Source: Paraphaeosphaeria minitans (lineage: Eukaryota; Ascomycota; Dothideomycetes; Pleosporales; Didymosphaeriaceae). Taken from it: a stretch of DNA of 64,000 nt. Numbering within the stretch: the first letter of the stretch is position 1; every line of letters starts with the position of its first letter. The notes below the pieces were generated by a model. The model had not been told where the DNA came from, made no database searches, and saw only the letters and a program-made list of their open reading frames with translations. A program made the translations under genes and the position numbers. The stretch spans positions 2,542,001-2,606,000 of the forward strand of contig WJXW01000003.1 in NCBI GenBank assembly GCA_015832175.1, written 5' to 3'. Below, in pieces: positions 45,240 through 58,289 of the stretch.

Positions 45240-48200
45240 ACGTAGGACAATTCTCCCTACCTACTTAGTAACACTTAAATTATTATATAACACTCTATTT
45301 AGAACCTCTCTATAATACAACCCCCCTATTTCTAATTACAAAAAATTATTAAAATAGTAGAGATACAGCTTATTAATTACACTAGCTAGCCCTACTAGTT
45401 TGTCTAGCTTTAATTCTAAGTAAACTTAAAAGGAATCTAGAACTAAATTAACCTAGAGGTAATTAACGCTCTAGCAATTAATTACGTAAAGCTAGAACAA
45501 CCTCTACTCTTATAGAAACTATTACTAATTATAGATATAGCCTCTATAGTAAATATTTAATTATACAAAGAAGAGCTTACTAAGTATAAAATAGATAAGA
45601 AAAGCTTTTCTTTATAAATAGCGGAATATAGAATAGTAGTTTTAGACTAGCAAGTAGACTATACTAAGATATAGAATCTCTAGACTTAGGTAAACGCTAT
45701 AGTATTGCCTAATCTGCTTACTCCTGCTATAATCACTCTAGTTAATACACGCTATACTACGCTTTAGTCCCTAATTTAACTCTTAAAGAAAGATCTTGCA
45801 CTAAATAAAGGAGCTATATAGAATAATATTTAAGCTTTATACTACGCTTATCTTAAAAAGGCTAAGTAGGCAAGATAAAGTCCTAAAACCTAGTTTAAAG
45901 ATTAGTAGCTCCTTTATTAAAAAGCAAAGACCTACTTAATTAGCGAAATTAGCTAACTACTTACTACCTAAGATTTCTTAGATATAATTGCCGCGCGTAT
46001 AGCACTAAATTAGGCCTAATTAATAAACTAACAGCTAATTTAGAATAAGACGCTAGAATAGAATTAGATCACGCTAGATAATCTAGGGAAGGTATTTTTA
46101 GCGCTTATCTAGGAGTATTTAATCTAATCTAGTTCTAATAAAACAAGTAGGGTATTCGCCACTTTTAATACATTATTAAGACAATCTACTAACTCTAATA
46201 GTTCTAGTTTATCTAATTAGACAAAGAAACAACCAAACTGTCCCTATAAGCCCTATACTTATAGGTAGAAACTAATAGAGTGCCGAAGACTTCAAACCGC
46301 GATAGGTAGATTACCCTAGAATAGAATATTATTATTTAATCTTACTAATAAAAAAAAATTAGAAATTCTTAATTAACTTAAGTAGTCTAAGTAGTTAAAC
46401 CTTTGTAATATAATCACGAAGGCAGGATAGAATAAGAAATAATCCTCTACTAGAACTATTAAGTATTCTAGTAGTACTACTACTGCTTTACTAAATCTAT
46501 TTAATCTGCTTATAGATAATAGAGCATTAGGTGTCTACTCTACTCTACATTCTAACGCTTATCCTCTATTAGAATATACAATACTAGACAGTGCTATAGT
46601 AGTTTACCTAGTTAATAATTACAAAAGACTTATTCTTAGGACATTTTAATTATTAAATAAGAGTGTAGAGGTAGGTACACAAAGCCTCCTAATCTTAGGA
46701 ATTAGTAATAGACTAATTAAGAACGCTTTGCATAGGAAAAATAAGAGATTTATAGAAGATCTACTACTCTAAGGAGTAAGAGTAGTAGAAGGCTTTTATG
46801 TGAATATTATATTAGAAGCTCTTTTAAAGAAAGTAAAGATTTAATACTTTAGTTTAGATTACACTCTTAGAATTAGAAGCCTAGAATAAAGTGTTATCTT
46901 AGTAGACCTAAAATACATGTATAACTTTACTTTTCTATAATATAAGCTAATCTGCTCTTATTTAATTATTATAAGTGTGACTACTAAAGGATTATCCTAG
47001 GTTAATACTAAAAGATTAGATTCTAAGGACCTCTAGGACCTTTAAGTAGGGTATATAAGAAGTAGAGCCCTATAAGCTCTAGTAACTACAGCCTAAAGTG
47101 TAAAGATTACTAGAATGTTAAGAAAAGATTACAAGTACTATACTACTACACACGTAACCTAGGTAATCTCTAAGAGACCTAGAGAATAATTACCTCGGCT
47201 ATTTCACTTATTATCCTAGGATCTATTTATCATGCCTACTACTTAAAATAGAGAAAACTAGTTTTTACTAATTAAAGAAGATTTTAGTAAGAAACCTTAT
47301 ATTTTTAATCTTAGAACAAAGACACTTTCTAAGATAATAAGAGTATGGTAGGATTTCTTAGCTTTTATTAATACAAAATACAATAATTCCTAGCCTAGTA
47401 TTAGGCTATTAATCACCTAATAAAACGTTAGATACTTAGTTTAAATAATATTTTTGTTATTTTAAACTAGTAAAAACATAATATAGAACAGCTAATCTTC
47501 GTCTAAACTAGAGTGCTGTCTACGCCTATAGCTACTAAGCTTACCTTTTAGATTAGGAGCGTACAGCTAGGCAAGACAGAAGAGAATTTAAAGTAAATCC
47601 TAGGGGCTATATTAGATACCTAGTAGGCTATAAAGCTTCTAATATCTACTAAATATAGATTCCCTAGCTTAATTAGGTAATTACTACACAAAACATAAGG
47701 TTTAATAAGTTCTTATTCTATAAAGATTAGAGGAATAATCTATTCTAAAAATAGAAGCGTTAAAAATAGTAGAAAGCCTCTAAGAAGAAGAGCTAAACAA
47801 TCTAGAAAAAGTGTATAAAAACGCGCTTAACATTCTTTCTAAAATAAATAAGTATACGAGAACTACTACTAGACCTATAGGTAACCCTTAGGTAATTAAA
47901 AGCAAAGTAGGCTAGCTAAGTAATTAGGAACCTAAGGTACCTACTACTAAGTAAGCTATAGGCTTAGCTAGCTACCAGATAAGAATTTACTTAAGTAGAA
48001 AAGGAAGTATAGGACTTATAACCCCTAATTAGACACTAGAGCTAGGTAATTTTATAGGTAATCTATTAAGCGATTAAAAGATATTTAGCAGCCACTAGAA
48101 CACTACTAGGAGAGCTGGCCTACTAGAATCTAGGAATTCAATACTCTATTTATTAGTAGAAACTAATTAGGTTACTAATCCACCTAGCGCAAATAACTTA

Positions 48201-50140
48201 ATTACGCTAGACAAAGTAGATAACATACTAGTGCGCTAAAGGTGAAGGTAGATCTATCTAAAGGCAAGTTGAATAAGTAGGCGAAATTGTGGTAAAGTAC
48301 TAGAAATTAACTAACTAATAAATCGCTATCTGCTATTGCAAACATTAAGGAAGTAAAATAATTAGAATAATTAGCTAGGGGGTAGGTAGAAGCTAGGTGT
48401 TGATACACTAATTGCTAATTATTTTTAAAGTAATCTTAATATAATATTAGAGCACACGTTTATACTAGGAGTAACAAAGGCCTAGTTTAAGCAAGAAGAA
48501 TATATTATACTAAATGTGATAGTATTTGTTTCTATGCTTAGAAAGGCGCCTAGAGCGTCTTATACAGCTTAGACTTATAGAGACAATCTTACACTAGAGC
48601 TAACCCTATAGAAACACTTTTATAATTATTTATATAGGAAGCTATTCCTCCTTACTACTTATAAGGAGATCTTAACTTTATAAGATAAAGGTACCTAAAC
48701 AGAGATTAAATAATTAGAGGTGTTAGAGTAACTGCTTCCTTTAAAGTAGGTCTTTACCTATAAGTTTAATTAAAATAGATACTTTAAAAAGTGTAAAGCT
48801 TAAATTATTATAAAAAGAGATTTTTAGAAAAAGAATACTATCTACTCTACCTATGCTACTACCCTAGCAGTAAGATATTTTTAATTAGCTATAGCTCTAG
48901 TAGCAGAATTTAATCTAGAAATCTTATAATTTAATATAGTAGGAGCGTTTCTAAATACTTTTATTACAGCCGCTAATCTAGTAACTTATAAATTACCTAA
49001 TAGTTTTAAAAAGCTAGGAAAGTGTGTAAGATTAAATTAAGCTTTGTATAGCTTAAGAAATTTACCACTTCTTTAGTATAAGGAATTTGCGGGATTACTT
49101 TAATCTTATAGACTCTTAGGTTTGCTAGAAGAGCTATGCCTTTTCTTTAACAGTAATTAAAGTATTATTATTCTATTTTATATTAATAACATTCTTCTTC
49201 TCTATTACAAGAGTAAAGAGAAAGAAGCCCTAGATTTTTAAAAAAAGATTGTAAACAAATATAAGATTAAATTAAAAGGACTAGTAGAGTGGTTCCTAGG
49301 TATTTAAGTAATTAGGGACAGAGAAGTAAGATTAATTTCTCTAGTCTATAATACCTACATTAATAAGATTACAAAAAAGTTTAATTTTTTAAACTCTAAG
49401 AGCTTCCCTCCTACACTTCTATTAGTAGAAGATCTTATTCTAAGCACAGCAAAAGCCACTCCTTAAGAAATAAAGCTCTTTTAAGAAGAGGTAGAATTAG
49501 CTCTCCATATAATAATTATACTACGCCTAAATATAGCCTTTGTAGTGTTAAAGCTATTACACTTTCTAATAAATCTAAGCAAAGAACACTTTACTACTAT
49601 TAACTATATAATCCTTTACTTTTATTAAACTAGATAGTAGGCTATAGTCTTTAGTGGCTATAATAGACCTAATCTACTAATATGTAGAGATGCCTCTTTC
49701 ACTAATAATCTAATATTACGGCAATCTTTCTATAGATATATTATCCTATTATTTAGAGGAGCTATCCTATAGAAAGTAGCTTAATAGAACATAATTACTA
49801 CTTTAATAATAAAAGTAGAGCTTCTAGCGCTTAAATATATAAGCAAAGAAGCTATAGTAATTAAGAGATTCTTTACTAAGCTTACTCTAGATCTAGGACC
49901 TTTATAAAAGGTCTATTGTGACAATTTTTAAACTATTTGTTTAGTAATTAGAAAGAATAAAAGAATCACTACTTAACTACGCTATGTAAATATTTAGAAT
50001 ATATAGTTGTAGTAAGAGTATATAAAAGGATTATTTTAAGTAGAATATTTTCTAACTAGCAAAATACTAGTAGATAGCCTTATAAAGGCTCTTACTTATT
50101 AGTAGTTTAATAGATTTAAAAGGCTATTAAATCTATAAAA
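45240..50140 (+). pseudogene. decayed gag-pol of copia B
   Basis: Copia-type order. The integrase core region shows DLFIMPTTQNRENQF-like text near 47210 and KPYIFNLRTKTLS. The RT region shows FNIVGAFLNTFI (the D in the usual D-x-x-x-AFL motif changed to N), YINNILLLYYKSKEKEA at the active-site box (YVDD changed to YINN, codons GAT/GAC to AAT/AAC) and FLNSKSFPPTLL. RNase H shows ISKEAIVIKRFF, VYCDN and EYFLTSKILVDSLIKAL. Stops are TAG/TAA. Confidence 0.82.
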
Positions 50141-50559
50141 TATAAGTATAATAATCACAGAATAAGGGTAAGTAAGTAAAGAATTAATCTATTAACTACC
50201 TAGAATTATTAATTTAGAGCTAGGAAATAAGAAAAGAAAAAAAAAGAAAGAAAAAATAAGAAAGAGAATAGGAATTAGAGGAAGAGGAGATTAAAGAGCT
50301 TATTTATAAGCTTATAGACCTTCTTCCTCCTCTACTTAATTATAGGGGTGCGAGAATCTCCCCTATAATTAGTAGTAGGAGATTCTCCCTATTCTTTTTC
50401 TCTTCTCCTCTCTATAGTAAGTAATTCTTTACCCTATCTACCCCCTCTACCTCTTTTTTAATTAGTAGTAGGTAATAGCTTACTCTAGCCTCTTCTCTTT
50501 TAATTAGTAGGAGGAGAAGTACTTACCTAGCCTCTATTTTACTTTAGAGCTAATAGGCC

Positions 50560-51600
50560 ACTTATCTAGCTATTTTAATTAGTGTATTAGTTGCGACTAC
50601 GCTGCTCCTTAATAAGTAAAGTAGGAGGGTAATTACTCTATTCTTTACTAAGGATTAGCTATAAGAGAGAGAGTAGAATAGTAGCTATATACTAAGCTTA
50701 CTTCTCCTAACTACTAGTAGGAGAAAAAGCTTATAAAGCTACCTTAACTCTTTTATATAGCTTAGTAATTAGCCTCTCCTATAAAAAGTATTAGCTAAAC
50801 CTAGAAAGAATCTTAGAATAAAAGCTTATATTAGCACGCTCTAATAGTTAATAGTAGATAAAATCTATAGCTAGAGTCTAAATATGCGGCTAGCTATAGA
50901 AATAATTAGTAAAATTAGCTAAAGTTATAGGACAATTCTATATATAGTAGTATAAGAATAGGTAAAGTAGGTATAGTAGCGCCTACCTAAGCTTAAAGTG
51001 TTATTATAGCAGCGTCTATTACTCTTTTCTACTAGAGTTCCTTTTAAGTAGCCTAAGTAGCTTACTTATTTAAGAACACTAAGTAGTTGCTAAAGGCCTA
51101 GAGCTAAGGTAGAAGGAGCTAGTAGAGTAGAAAAAGTAGGAGAATTTTAGTAAGAGGATTAGAAGCTTTATTTAGTAGCTTTTATAGTCTTTACTATGCG
51201 TGCTTTAGCTAAGTTATTAGATATCTAAAAGAGTTAGTAAAGCTCTAAATAATAGAAAGAGCGTAAAGTAATAATTAGAAGAAAAGAACCTACTATAAAG
51301 TAGTAGAATTTAAAGGCTTAAACTAGTAGGCTTAAATTAGATAGGAAGTTAAAGCGTTAAAAGTAAAGGATTAAAGAAAGAAAATTAAGCGCTAGTAAAG
51401 GGCTTATATACTCTACCGCCTATTTAATTATTAAGCGCTAAATGCGCTCTTTTCTTACTACCTATATCTCTTCCTACTACTCCTTTCTAATTAAAACGCG
51501 CCTACCTATTATACTTACTAGCTAGTAAAAGTGGGGAAATTACTTTATAGTTAATAGGAAGTGAGTAAAAAGAGTAGTAGAACAAAAGCGTTTATACTTT
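50560..51600 (-). pseudogene. decayed antisense accessory frame in copia B
   Basis: Counterpart of the plus-strand frame at 25926-26700 in copia A, located between RNase H and the 3' LTR and running opposite to pol. The reading is degraded by RIP but the two copies remain alignable. Function unknown. Confidence 0.4.
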
Positions 51601-51898
51601 AGGCCTTTGTGCTACGCTTATAAGCTCCTAACCCACTAGAAGAAGAGATTCTAGATACGATTCATAATAGGATTTGTGATTTAAAAGATAAACAGTAATT
51701 GTTTTGCTATTATAATAAATAGGAGGTGATAGAATTACTGTTTTTAAGATAAGGAGATTTAGAAGAATAATTCTTAATAGTTTTTTAATCTTTAAACAGC
51801 CTTTAGATAGTTTTTTAAAGATCTTTAGGAAAGATTTAAATAATTAAAAATTACTTCTTAGGATAGGTAATCTGCTTTAAGTAATTACCTAGGGGGTG

Positions 51899-52092
51899 TG
51901 TTAAAGTAAACACTTACTTCTGTAATTCTTTTTAGATCTACTAATTTATATTACAGGATTCTTACTAAGAGGCTTATTTCTTTTGTATATAGTCTGCCCT
52001 TTCGGCATCCTTTCCTACGATTAGCTATTTGTATTCTTTACAACTCTGCTCCTAAATATCCTATAATAGTTTAAGCCCTTTTTACTATAATA
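51899..52092 (+). repeat. 3' LTR of copia B
   Basis: 194 bp, TGTTAAAG...CTATAATA, followed by ATATG. Confidence 0.9.
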
Positions 52093-52097
52093 ATATG

Positions 52098-53207
52098 TAA
52101 TAACAGCACGTTATAAGTAAATAGCGCACGTTGTAAACGTATTATATGTGTTATTTATTATAAGGCTCCTACTCCTTCTATTTGCTATAGCCTTTTATAA
52201 TATAGGGTAGTAGGGCTGTATAGTTTTAATATTGTTTTAATTTTTGTGTGCTCTCTACCTGTATAATATATAAATAATATATTCTTAGTATAGATAAAGC
52301 GCTTAATCTTTAAACAACCTCCTTAATTATCTACAATACTATACTATTTAGTGCCTAAGTATATTAAGAAGTCTAATCTCTATAATACTACTACCTTTAC
52401 GTTTAGTAGAGATACTTAGCGCGTAGACTATAACGCTATACTTATAAATTATATATACTGCGCGTAGAACCTAGTAAAACTCCCTAAGGACTATATAAAA
52501 GATAAAGATAAGCGCTATAACTATTATATTAAAAGTAATTGCGAAGGCTGTAACTTAGTATATCTAGAGTTGCGCAATATATATACGCTTTAGCTAATAC
52601 TTATAGGTGCTAAAGGCGATAAATAGGCGCCTTAATTACCTATACGCCCTTTATAACTGCTACTATATTATAGTTATAGAGACCCTAGATAGGCAGCGTA
52701 AGATAGATAAGTGTGTAAAGGTAGTAGGCTTAAAGCTAGCTTATTACTAAAAGTAATTTAACTTAGAGCTAGCTAACTACTAGTGTATTATAGCTTATAT
52801 TAGTACACTTATAGGTGTAGTAACCTAGGTGCCTACTACTAGCCCTTAGTACCTAGGCTTAATTCTAGTAGAGTAGCGTTAGATTACTAGTGCTTTTAAG
52901 GTAGTTATTCCTTTTATATAGTAGATAGTAAGTTCGCACGTTTTCTACACTTAAAACGTATACTAATAGCTTACCCTAGATTAATCTAGCGTCTACTCTT
53001 TGCCATAATAAGGGCAACTTAGATAATAGTAATAAAGAGAGTAAGGAGGAGGTTACTAGTTTCGCAACAGCCTCTATATACTACCTTAAGTGGTAATACT
53101 ATAAGCGCCTATACAAGGTAGCTTTACTAGCAGATATCTAAGACTATTATCTTGGATAACTAATAGAAGTTTTTTAAAATAATAATATTTATACTAGCAA
53201 AGGAAAG
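52098..53207. other. unclassified RIP-degraded repeat-like DNA
   Basis: No element ends found. On the plus strand one frame (about 52400-53000) reads through TAG/TAA only, with YNYYIKSNCEGCNLVYLELR and LELANY.CIIAYISTLIGVV, suggesting an old coding sequence of an unidentified transposon. Confidence 0.4.
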
Positions 53208-53212
53208 ATAAG

Positions 53213-53598
53213 TGTCTGTACAGTTTATTGTACAAATAGCACTAAGTGAAATAGGGGCCTACCTACCTATAGGGACCTGTACAAGGACCCACTACTTAGG
53301 TTAGCGCTAAGAGGCAGAGACTTTATAAGGCCCTGCCTACCTATAAGGACCCACACAAGGACCTCCTGCTTAGGTTAGCGCCAAGAGGCAGAGACTTCAT
53401 AAGGCCCTACCTACCTATAAGGACCCGCACAAGGACCCCCTGCTTAGGTTAGCGCTAAGAGGCAGAGACTTTATAAGGTCCTTAGTGCCCCTTTGTACGA
53501 TAGACTAGACGTAATTAATTAAACCTACTTCTTACCCTTTATATAATAGTATACTATTAACCCTTAAATGCTTAATTGCAGATTAAGCCAAACCAATA
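53213..53598 (+). repeat. solo LTR of the C family (C3)
   Basis: 386 bp, TGTCTGTACAG...CCAATA, flanked by ATAAG at 53208-53212 and 53599-53603, with no adjoining internal sequence: a solo LTR left by LTR-LTR recombination. It has three copies of the 74-bp unit, the most in the window. Confidence 0.87.
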
Positions 53599-53603
53599 AT
53601 AAG

Positions 53604-56600
53604 CGTATTAAAGTTAAATTTCTCCTAGCTAGATACCTATTATGTATAGTATATTTAGGCTAACTATTAATTTCTTATCTATTATAATATAATAGATTAA
53701 TAAGAATAACGCTTATAGCTACTAGAGGGTAGTATATAGTAAAGGTGCTATTATACCTCCTCTTTAGATAATTAGAATTTAGAATAGGTTATTAATAGTG
53801 CGCCTATTAATAAGAAACGTCGCAACCCTAGTAGAAGTGCAATGTATAATAGGCAAAGATACACTTCCTTTATTAGTAATTTATTTAAGTTAAGATAATA
53901 TTATTTTAATAACAAATGTCTTTCTAGTCCTAGCCTCTCTATCAAGGTTTAGAAGTAGCTAGGGAGGGCTACGTCCTCTTAGAACAGCTTTAAAATAATT
54001 AGCTACTATATTAAATACAACCCTTTGTTAGCTAGTAAGAATATTGGGGTTAGTATTAGTCCTTTTAGGTATAGGGACTAGGTGCTTATAGATAAGATTC
54101 TTCTAATAGGTCCTACTATTGAGTTCCCACTAATTATTATACTTAAGAGCGTCCTAATCTTTTACGTAATTAATAGGTCTACCTCTAAGATTATTAGGGT
54201 TAACTTTTTTACTATTAACAACAAAACCTTATATAGTGAGCTCGTCTACCTTAAACAGGTCTATAATAGGTATAGGCTCTAGGTTAGGGTCTTTCTCTTA
54301 AATTATAGGATTATCCTCGCTGTAGTAATTAACTAATTAATTATTGCAATAGGCCTAACAGTAGTAATAGGCTAAAGTATTAGTCTTAAAGAACTAACCC
54401 CTAACATTCCTAATATTATCTACTTGCTAGAATAGATAATAAAGTATAAGCTTTACTTAGTAGAAGTAAACTAGATCTGTAATAGGTAAGTAGTAAGAAA
54501 AATAGAAAAGAATATAAGGTTTTACTTTTAGCCTTAATACTAAAATCTTACGTCTATAGTTATAGTGTAGTAGAAAGTTAAGATAGCATATAAACTCTAG
54601 CGAAGTAGGGCGTAACTTATACTTCTATAGTATAAAAGTTCTAAATTAAAAAAGAGCAGCGTTAGGATCTAGATCCTTATTATACTACTAGTGTTAGCGA
54701 AAGTAAAAAGTAGTAGATTAAGCCTCTTTAGGTTAGTAATTAATAGAGAGTACAACTTGAGTAGACTAGGTAAGTAGAAGACTAAAACCCATATACATAA
54801 CCTCTTATGCAGAGTAGTCTTATTCCCTAACAGACTTATTTATAAGCTTTAACGTAAATAATGCTAGCAGACGCTTAGTATTAAAATATAGTAGAATTAA
54901 AATAGCTAGTGCATTATAAGACTATGTATACTTTTCAGCCTTTGCGGTATATACACTAATATACTAGGCTACACTAGCACAGCTAGTGTAGACCTAGATA
55001 TTAGTATTAGCCCACTAGTCTAATACTAACGCTAGATAGTAAGGGTTTAGCTGTATATAATTACGAATAGGTTTAAACTGTTTATATTATTTACCTAAAG
55101 GGACAATAAACATAGGCTCTAGACGTATTAGCTAAGAAGCGCAGAATCTATAGGTCTCTACGCTAGTATTTATATTCCTTATTATATAGTATCTAGCAAC
55201 GTATCGGTGAATAATACACTAAGTAAGAATAGATAATAACTTAAAGTAGTTAAATACTATGCGGTAGTAAGGTAGGAACAGTGGCGTAGCGTTGTTATAG
55301 GATATAGTTACGCTATTTAACTATAATAGTTTAGAATAGATTACGGATATAGTATTAGACTAGTATTACGTAAGTTGTTATAAATTAGTTTCTATAGCAG
55401 TAGGACCTAGTTCTTAATCTAGATTAGGGGCGTTACTAATATAATATAGGCTATAGGTCTGTGTGCTCCCACAACTCCACCACTTATATTAATCCTATAA
55501 CTCTTATATATTAAGTGGGGGTATAAGGACGTATTTCTTAAATAACTAAAAGCAGCAGTAGAAGTAGAAAGTAATAATAATAAGTAGTCTTTTATAAAGT
55601 CGTAGGCTAATTGTTATTGTATAACAGTAGAAGTAAGGCGCCACTGGTTAAATTATAGTATAAATTAAAGTAGGTTATACTAAAAGTTATTAGCAGCAGA
55701 GAAGGTTATAAAGAGAGTAGGGCTTTTTAGTTACTAAATCTAGGAGGTATTAGTATAGTATTAGACAATAGATAGTAGGCTGAATACGTACTATAGCATT
55801 AACCTTCTCCCCTTCTAGTTCCTAATATGGCCTAGTTCCTTGTATTTAAGCTTCTATGCGAACAATAGAGCTAATAAAGGACTATCCTTTATTATGTATA
55901 GAGAATGCAGCATAGATATCCTTAGCTTACATAGGGTTGCTATTTACACTATACCTTACTATAAAAGTAGTATAGGTAATAGAGGACTAGCGTATAATCG
56001 TGTTAAAAGTAGTAAATTAAAATTAAAAGTGTTTTATAAATCTTCTATCTTTATAGTAAAGAATAAACTGTATATAGGTAATAAGGTCTATAGTTTACAG
56101 GTAAGGTTTATTAAAGTCTTCTATACTAGTAGGGTATAGGGACAGAAAAGCTAGACTAAGATAGCGTTCACTTTAGGTAAATTTACTAATAGGTGTAGCT
56201 TATACTACACCTATAGAGAGGTATACTATGTTTATGCGAGGTTAAATTTAAGCGCAAAGAGCCTTAAACTCTAAAGTGTCTACTCTAAGATTAGGGATAG
56301 TAGATACCTTATAGGTTTTATAGTTAGCGTTATTTAGAGCTTTTTTATTTTACTATAATTAGCTAGTATATTCTTCTACATTATATTTACTCTTATAAAT
56401 ATTTATTACAGTAGATGCGGATAAGTGCGTAGCGCTAGATCTAGTCTAGGTGCTAGTATTAGGCGAGGTATTAGTACTAGAAGAACTTATAGAGGTATTA
56501 GGTAGAAACTAAATAACCTCTAAGTTCTACTCTATAGAACTATTAAGAGGAAGCAATATAAGCGTATCGTAATTAAGAATAACATTATTGTATCCTAAGT

Positions 56601-58079
56601 AGTTCATAGTTAGGAATAATAACCACTTTTATACTACATATTACTGCACTTAGTAGTATTTTTAAAATTACTAGTTAATTTAATTAGGATTATCGCTATC
56701 TACGTAGGTAGACTTTAGGATAATAATCTCTACTTATTATAGTAGATAATCAAGTTAAGTAAAAGGTATTATAGTGTTAACTGTAAAATTATAGATATAA
56801 CCTTTATAGTGGTATTAGGCGCCCTAGTACGTACAAACCTCTATTACAACTTAAACACGTGTAAGTAGGCATTCCTTTATATTAGTAAGGGGTCGTAATA
56901 ATAGAGGTAATAGGCTAGAATCTATGTTATTTTTAGCTCTATAAAGTGGTATAAGATTAGCGCTACTAAATTTGTTTTAATCCTTTTAACAGTCTACACA
57001 TTACCCTTAAATAATATCTAGGTAGAACAACCTATAGTTATAAGTAAGATAGACAGTTACTTATATCTATTTAAGTTTAGTATAGAACTTAGATATATAT
57101 ACACTTTCCTCTAGGAGAAGTGTACGCTCTTATAGGAAGTTTAGGGCTGTTAGATCTATAGGTAGGTAAGTAGGATTATTCTACTAATTTGTTTAATTAT
57201 TAGCGATTGCAAACTCCTAAGTAGTAATAGCTCTATTATTAAATTTGTTGTTACTAGAGGTCGTAGGGCTATTAAAGACTAATACTTAGTCTAATACCTC
57301 TAAAGTAGGTGTGTGTTACTAAGGAGTAGATGCTGTATATTATGTATATGTAATTGTGGACGTAGTTATTAACTATTGTGTAGCTAGTAGTACTAGACAG
57401 ATTTGAGACAAAGGTAGTTATAGTAATAGAACTCTAGATAGAGGTTACAGCGTAAGACCTATTTAATAAAATAATAATTAGGGCAGTAATCTAAATGCCT
57501 CTAGATGAGCTTATAGGCTATATATTAAAATATAAATTAGTATTAAGGTGTAAGTTAGTATTAAAGTGTGACTTAGTATTAAGGTGTAAGTTAGTGTTAA
57601 AAGAGGTTTAGTAAAGAGTTACGATAGAGATAGTAAGAATATTAGTAGCGTTAACGCTATATGTATAAAAGCTAGCAGATAATCCAGGGTACCAGCATTA
57701 AAGCTAAGAGAGCGCTGTTTATAAGGAGGGTATATAAGTAAAAGAAGAGCGTGTTTTCCTCTACACTATACATATCTTTTTATAAGTTTACTACTTTTAA
57801 AGGAATTAATAGCTAGGTTAAGAACATAACTACACTTAGTATAGTAGAGTGCTGTATATTAGCTAGCTATTAGTTATAGACTAGCTAAAGGGTAGTAGGT
57901 AAAGAGAGGTTACTAAAGCGTTTAAGAAGTAGTAGGTGTAAAAAACTATACGCAGAGTAGTAGCATATAGGAAAGTTTTACTAGATATTAGTCTTAGTAT
58001 TAGTTAATTTTTATAGGTAAAAAGCTAGCTAATAATTAAAAAGCGTAAAGTATTTATAGCGTATATTTAGCATAAATAA
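53604..58079. other. unclassified RIP-degraded DNA with two short open frames
   Basis: No LTRs, terminal repeats or known motifs were recognised. On the plus strand, 54082-54282 and 55840-56139 are open without stops (66 and 99 codons), unusual in this block, and adjacent frames continue through TAG/TAA only (for example GKFTNRCSLYYTYREVYYVY after 56139). The segment may be one or more old elements without detectable ends, possibly continuous with 52098-53207 across solo LTR C3. A TATATAAG motif at about 57730 precedes CT-rich sequence and could be a promoter relic. Confidence 0.45.
57531..57602. repeat. 18-bp tandem repeat, four copies
   Basis: Units start at 57531, 57549, 57567 and 57585 (consensus TGTAAGTTAGTATTAAGG), differing by a few transitions. 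Confidence 0.85.
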
Positions 58080-58272
58080 TGTGATGGGCTAGGGTATAGC
58101 CCTAGCCTTTGGAAGGATCTTAAGGAAAGGAACTGCCCTAAAGAAGTGGACCTACTAAGGAAAACTCTTTTTATAAGCGGCACACCCCCCTATAGAGACT
58201 TAATACCTAGAATTTATCCTTTACATTTTAGCACTTACAGTTCTATTCACTCTCTAAAGCTAGGCTATAATA
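58080..58272 (+). repeat. 5' LTR of gypsy G3
   Basis: 193 bp, TGTGATGGG...CTATAATA. A hairpin (GGCTAGGG-TATAG-CCCTAGCC) lies at 58087-58107. TATAA at 58172-58176 is 33 bp before ACCTAGAATTTA (58205-58216), the predicted transcript start if the element self-primes. Confidence 0.88.
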
Positions 58273-58273
58273 T

Positions 58274-58285
58274 TAAATTCTAGGT
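58274..58285 (+). other. candidate self-primer binding site of gypsy G3
   Basis: TAAATTCTAGGT, starting one base after the LTR, is exactly complementary to 58205-58216 inside the LTR. Confidence 0.55.
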
Positions 58286-58289
58286 CTTC

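Larger units (their letters stand above)
45025..52092 (+). mobile_element. Ty1/copia retrotransposon B, RIP-degraded, uninterrupted
   Basis: Two 194-bp LTRs (45025-45218 and 51899-52092) with TSD ATATG; total 7068 bp. Same family as copia A, opposite orientation. Order on the plus strand: primer site, gag, integrase (about 47060-47400), reverse transcriptase/RNase H (about 48690-50140), then about 1.7 kb with an antisense frame, then a purine tract CCTAGGGGGTG at 51888-51898. It carries the empty counterparts of both gypsy insertion sites: near 51597 for G1 and near 45900 for G2. Confidence 0.9.

Noticed and set aside
54082..54282. 66-codon plus-strand frame as an intact gene
   Set aside because: Both ends run into RIP-type stops and it lies in degraded repeat DNA; kept only as part of an unclassified relic.
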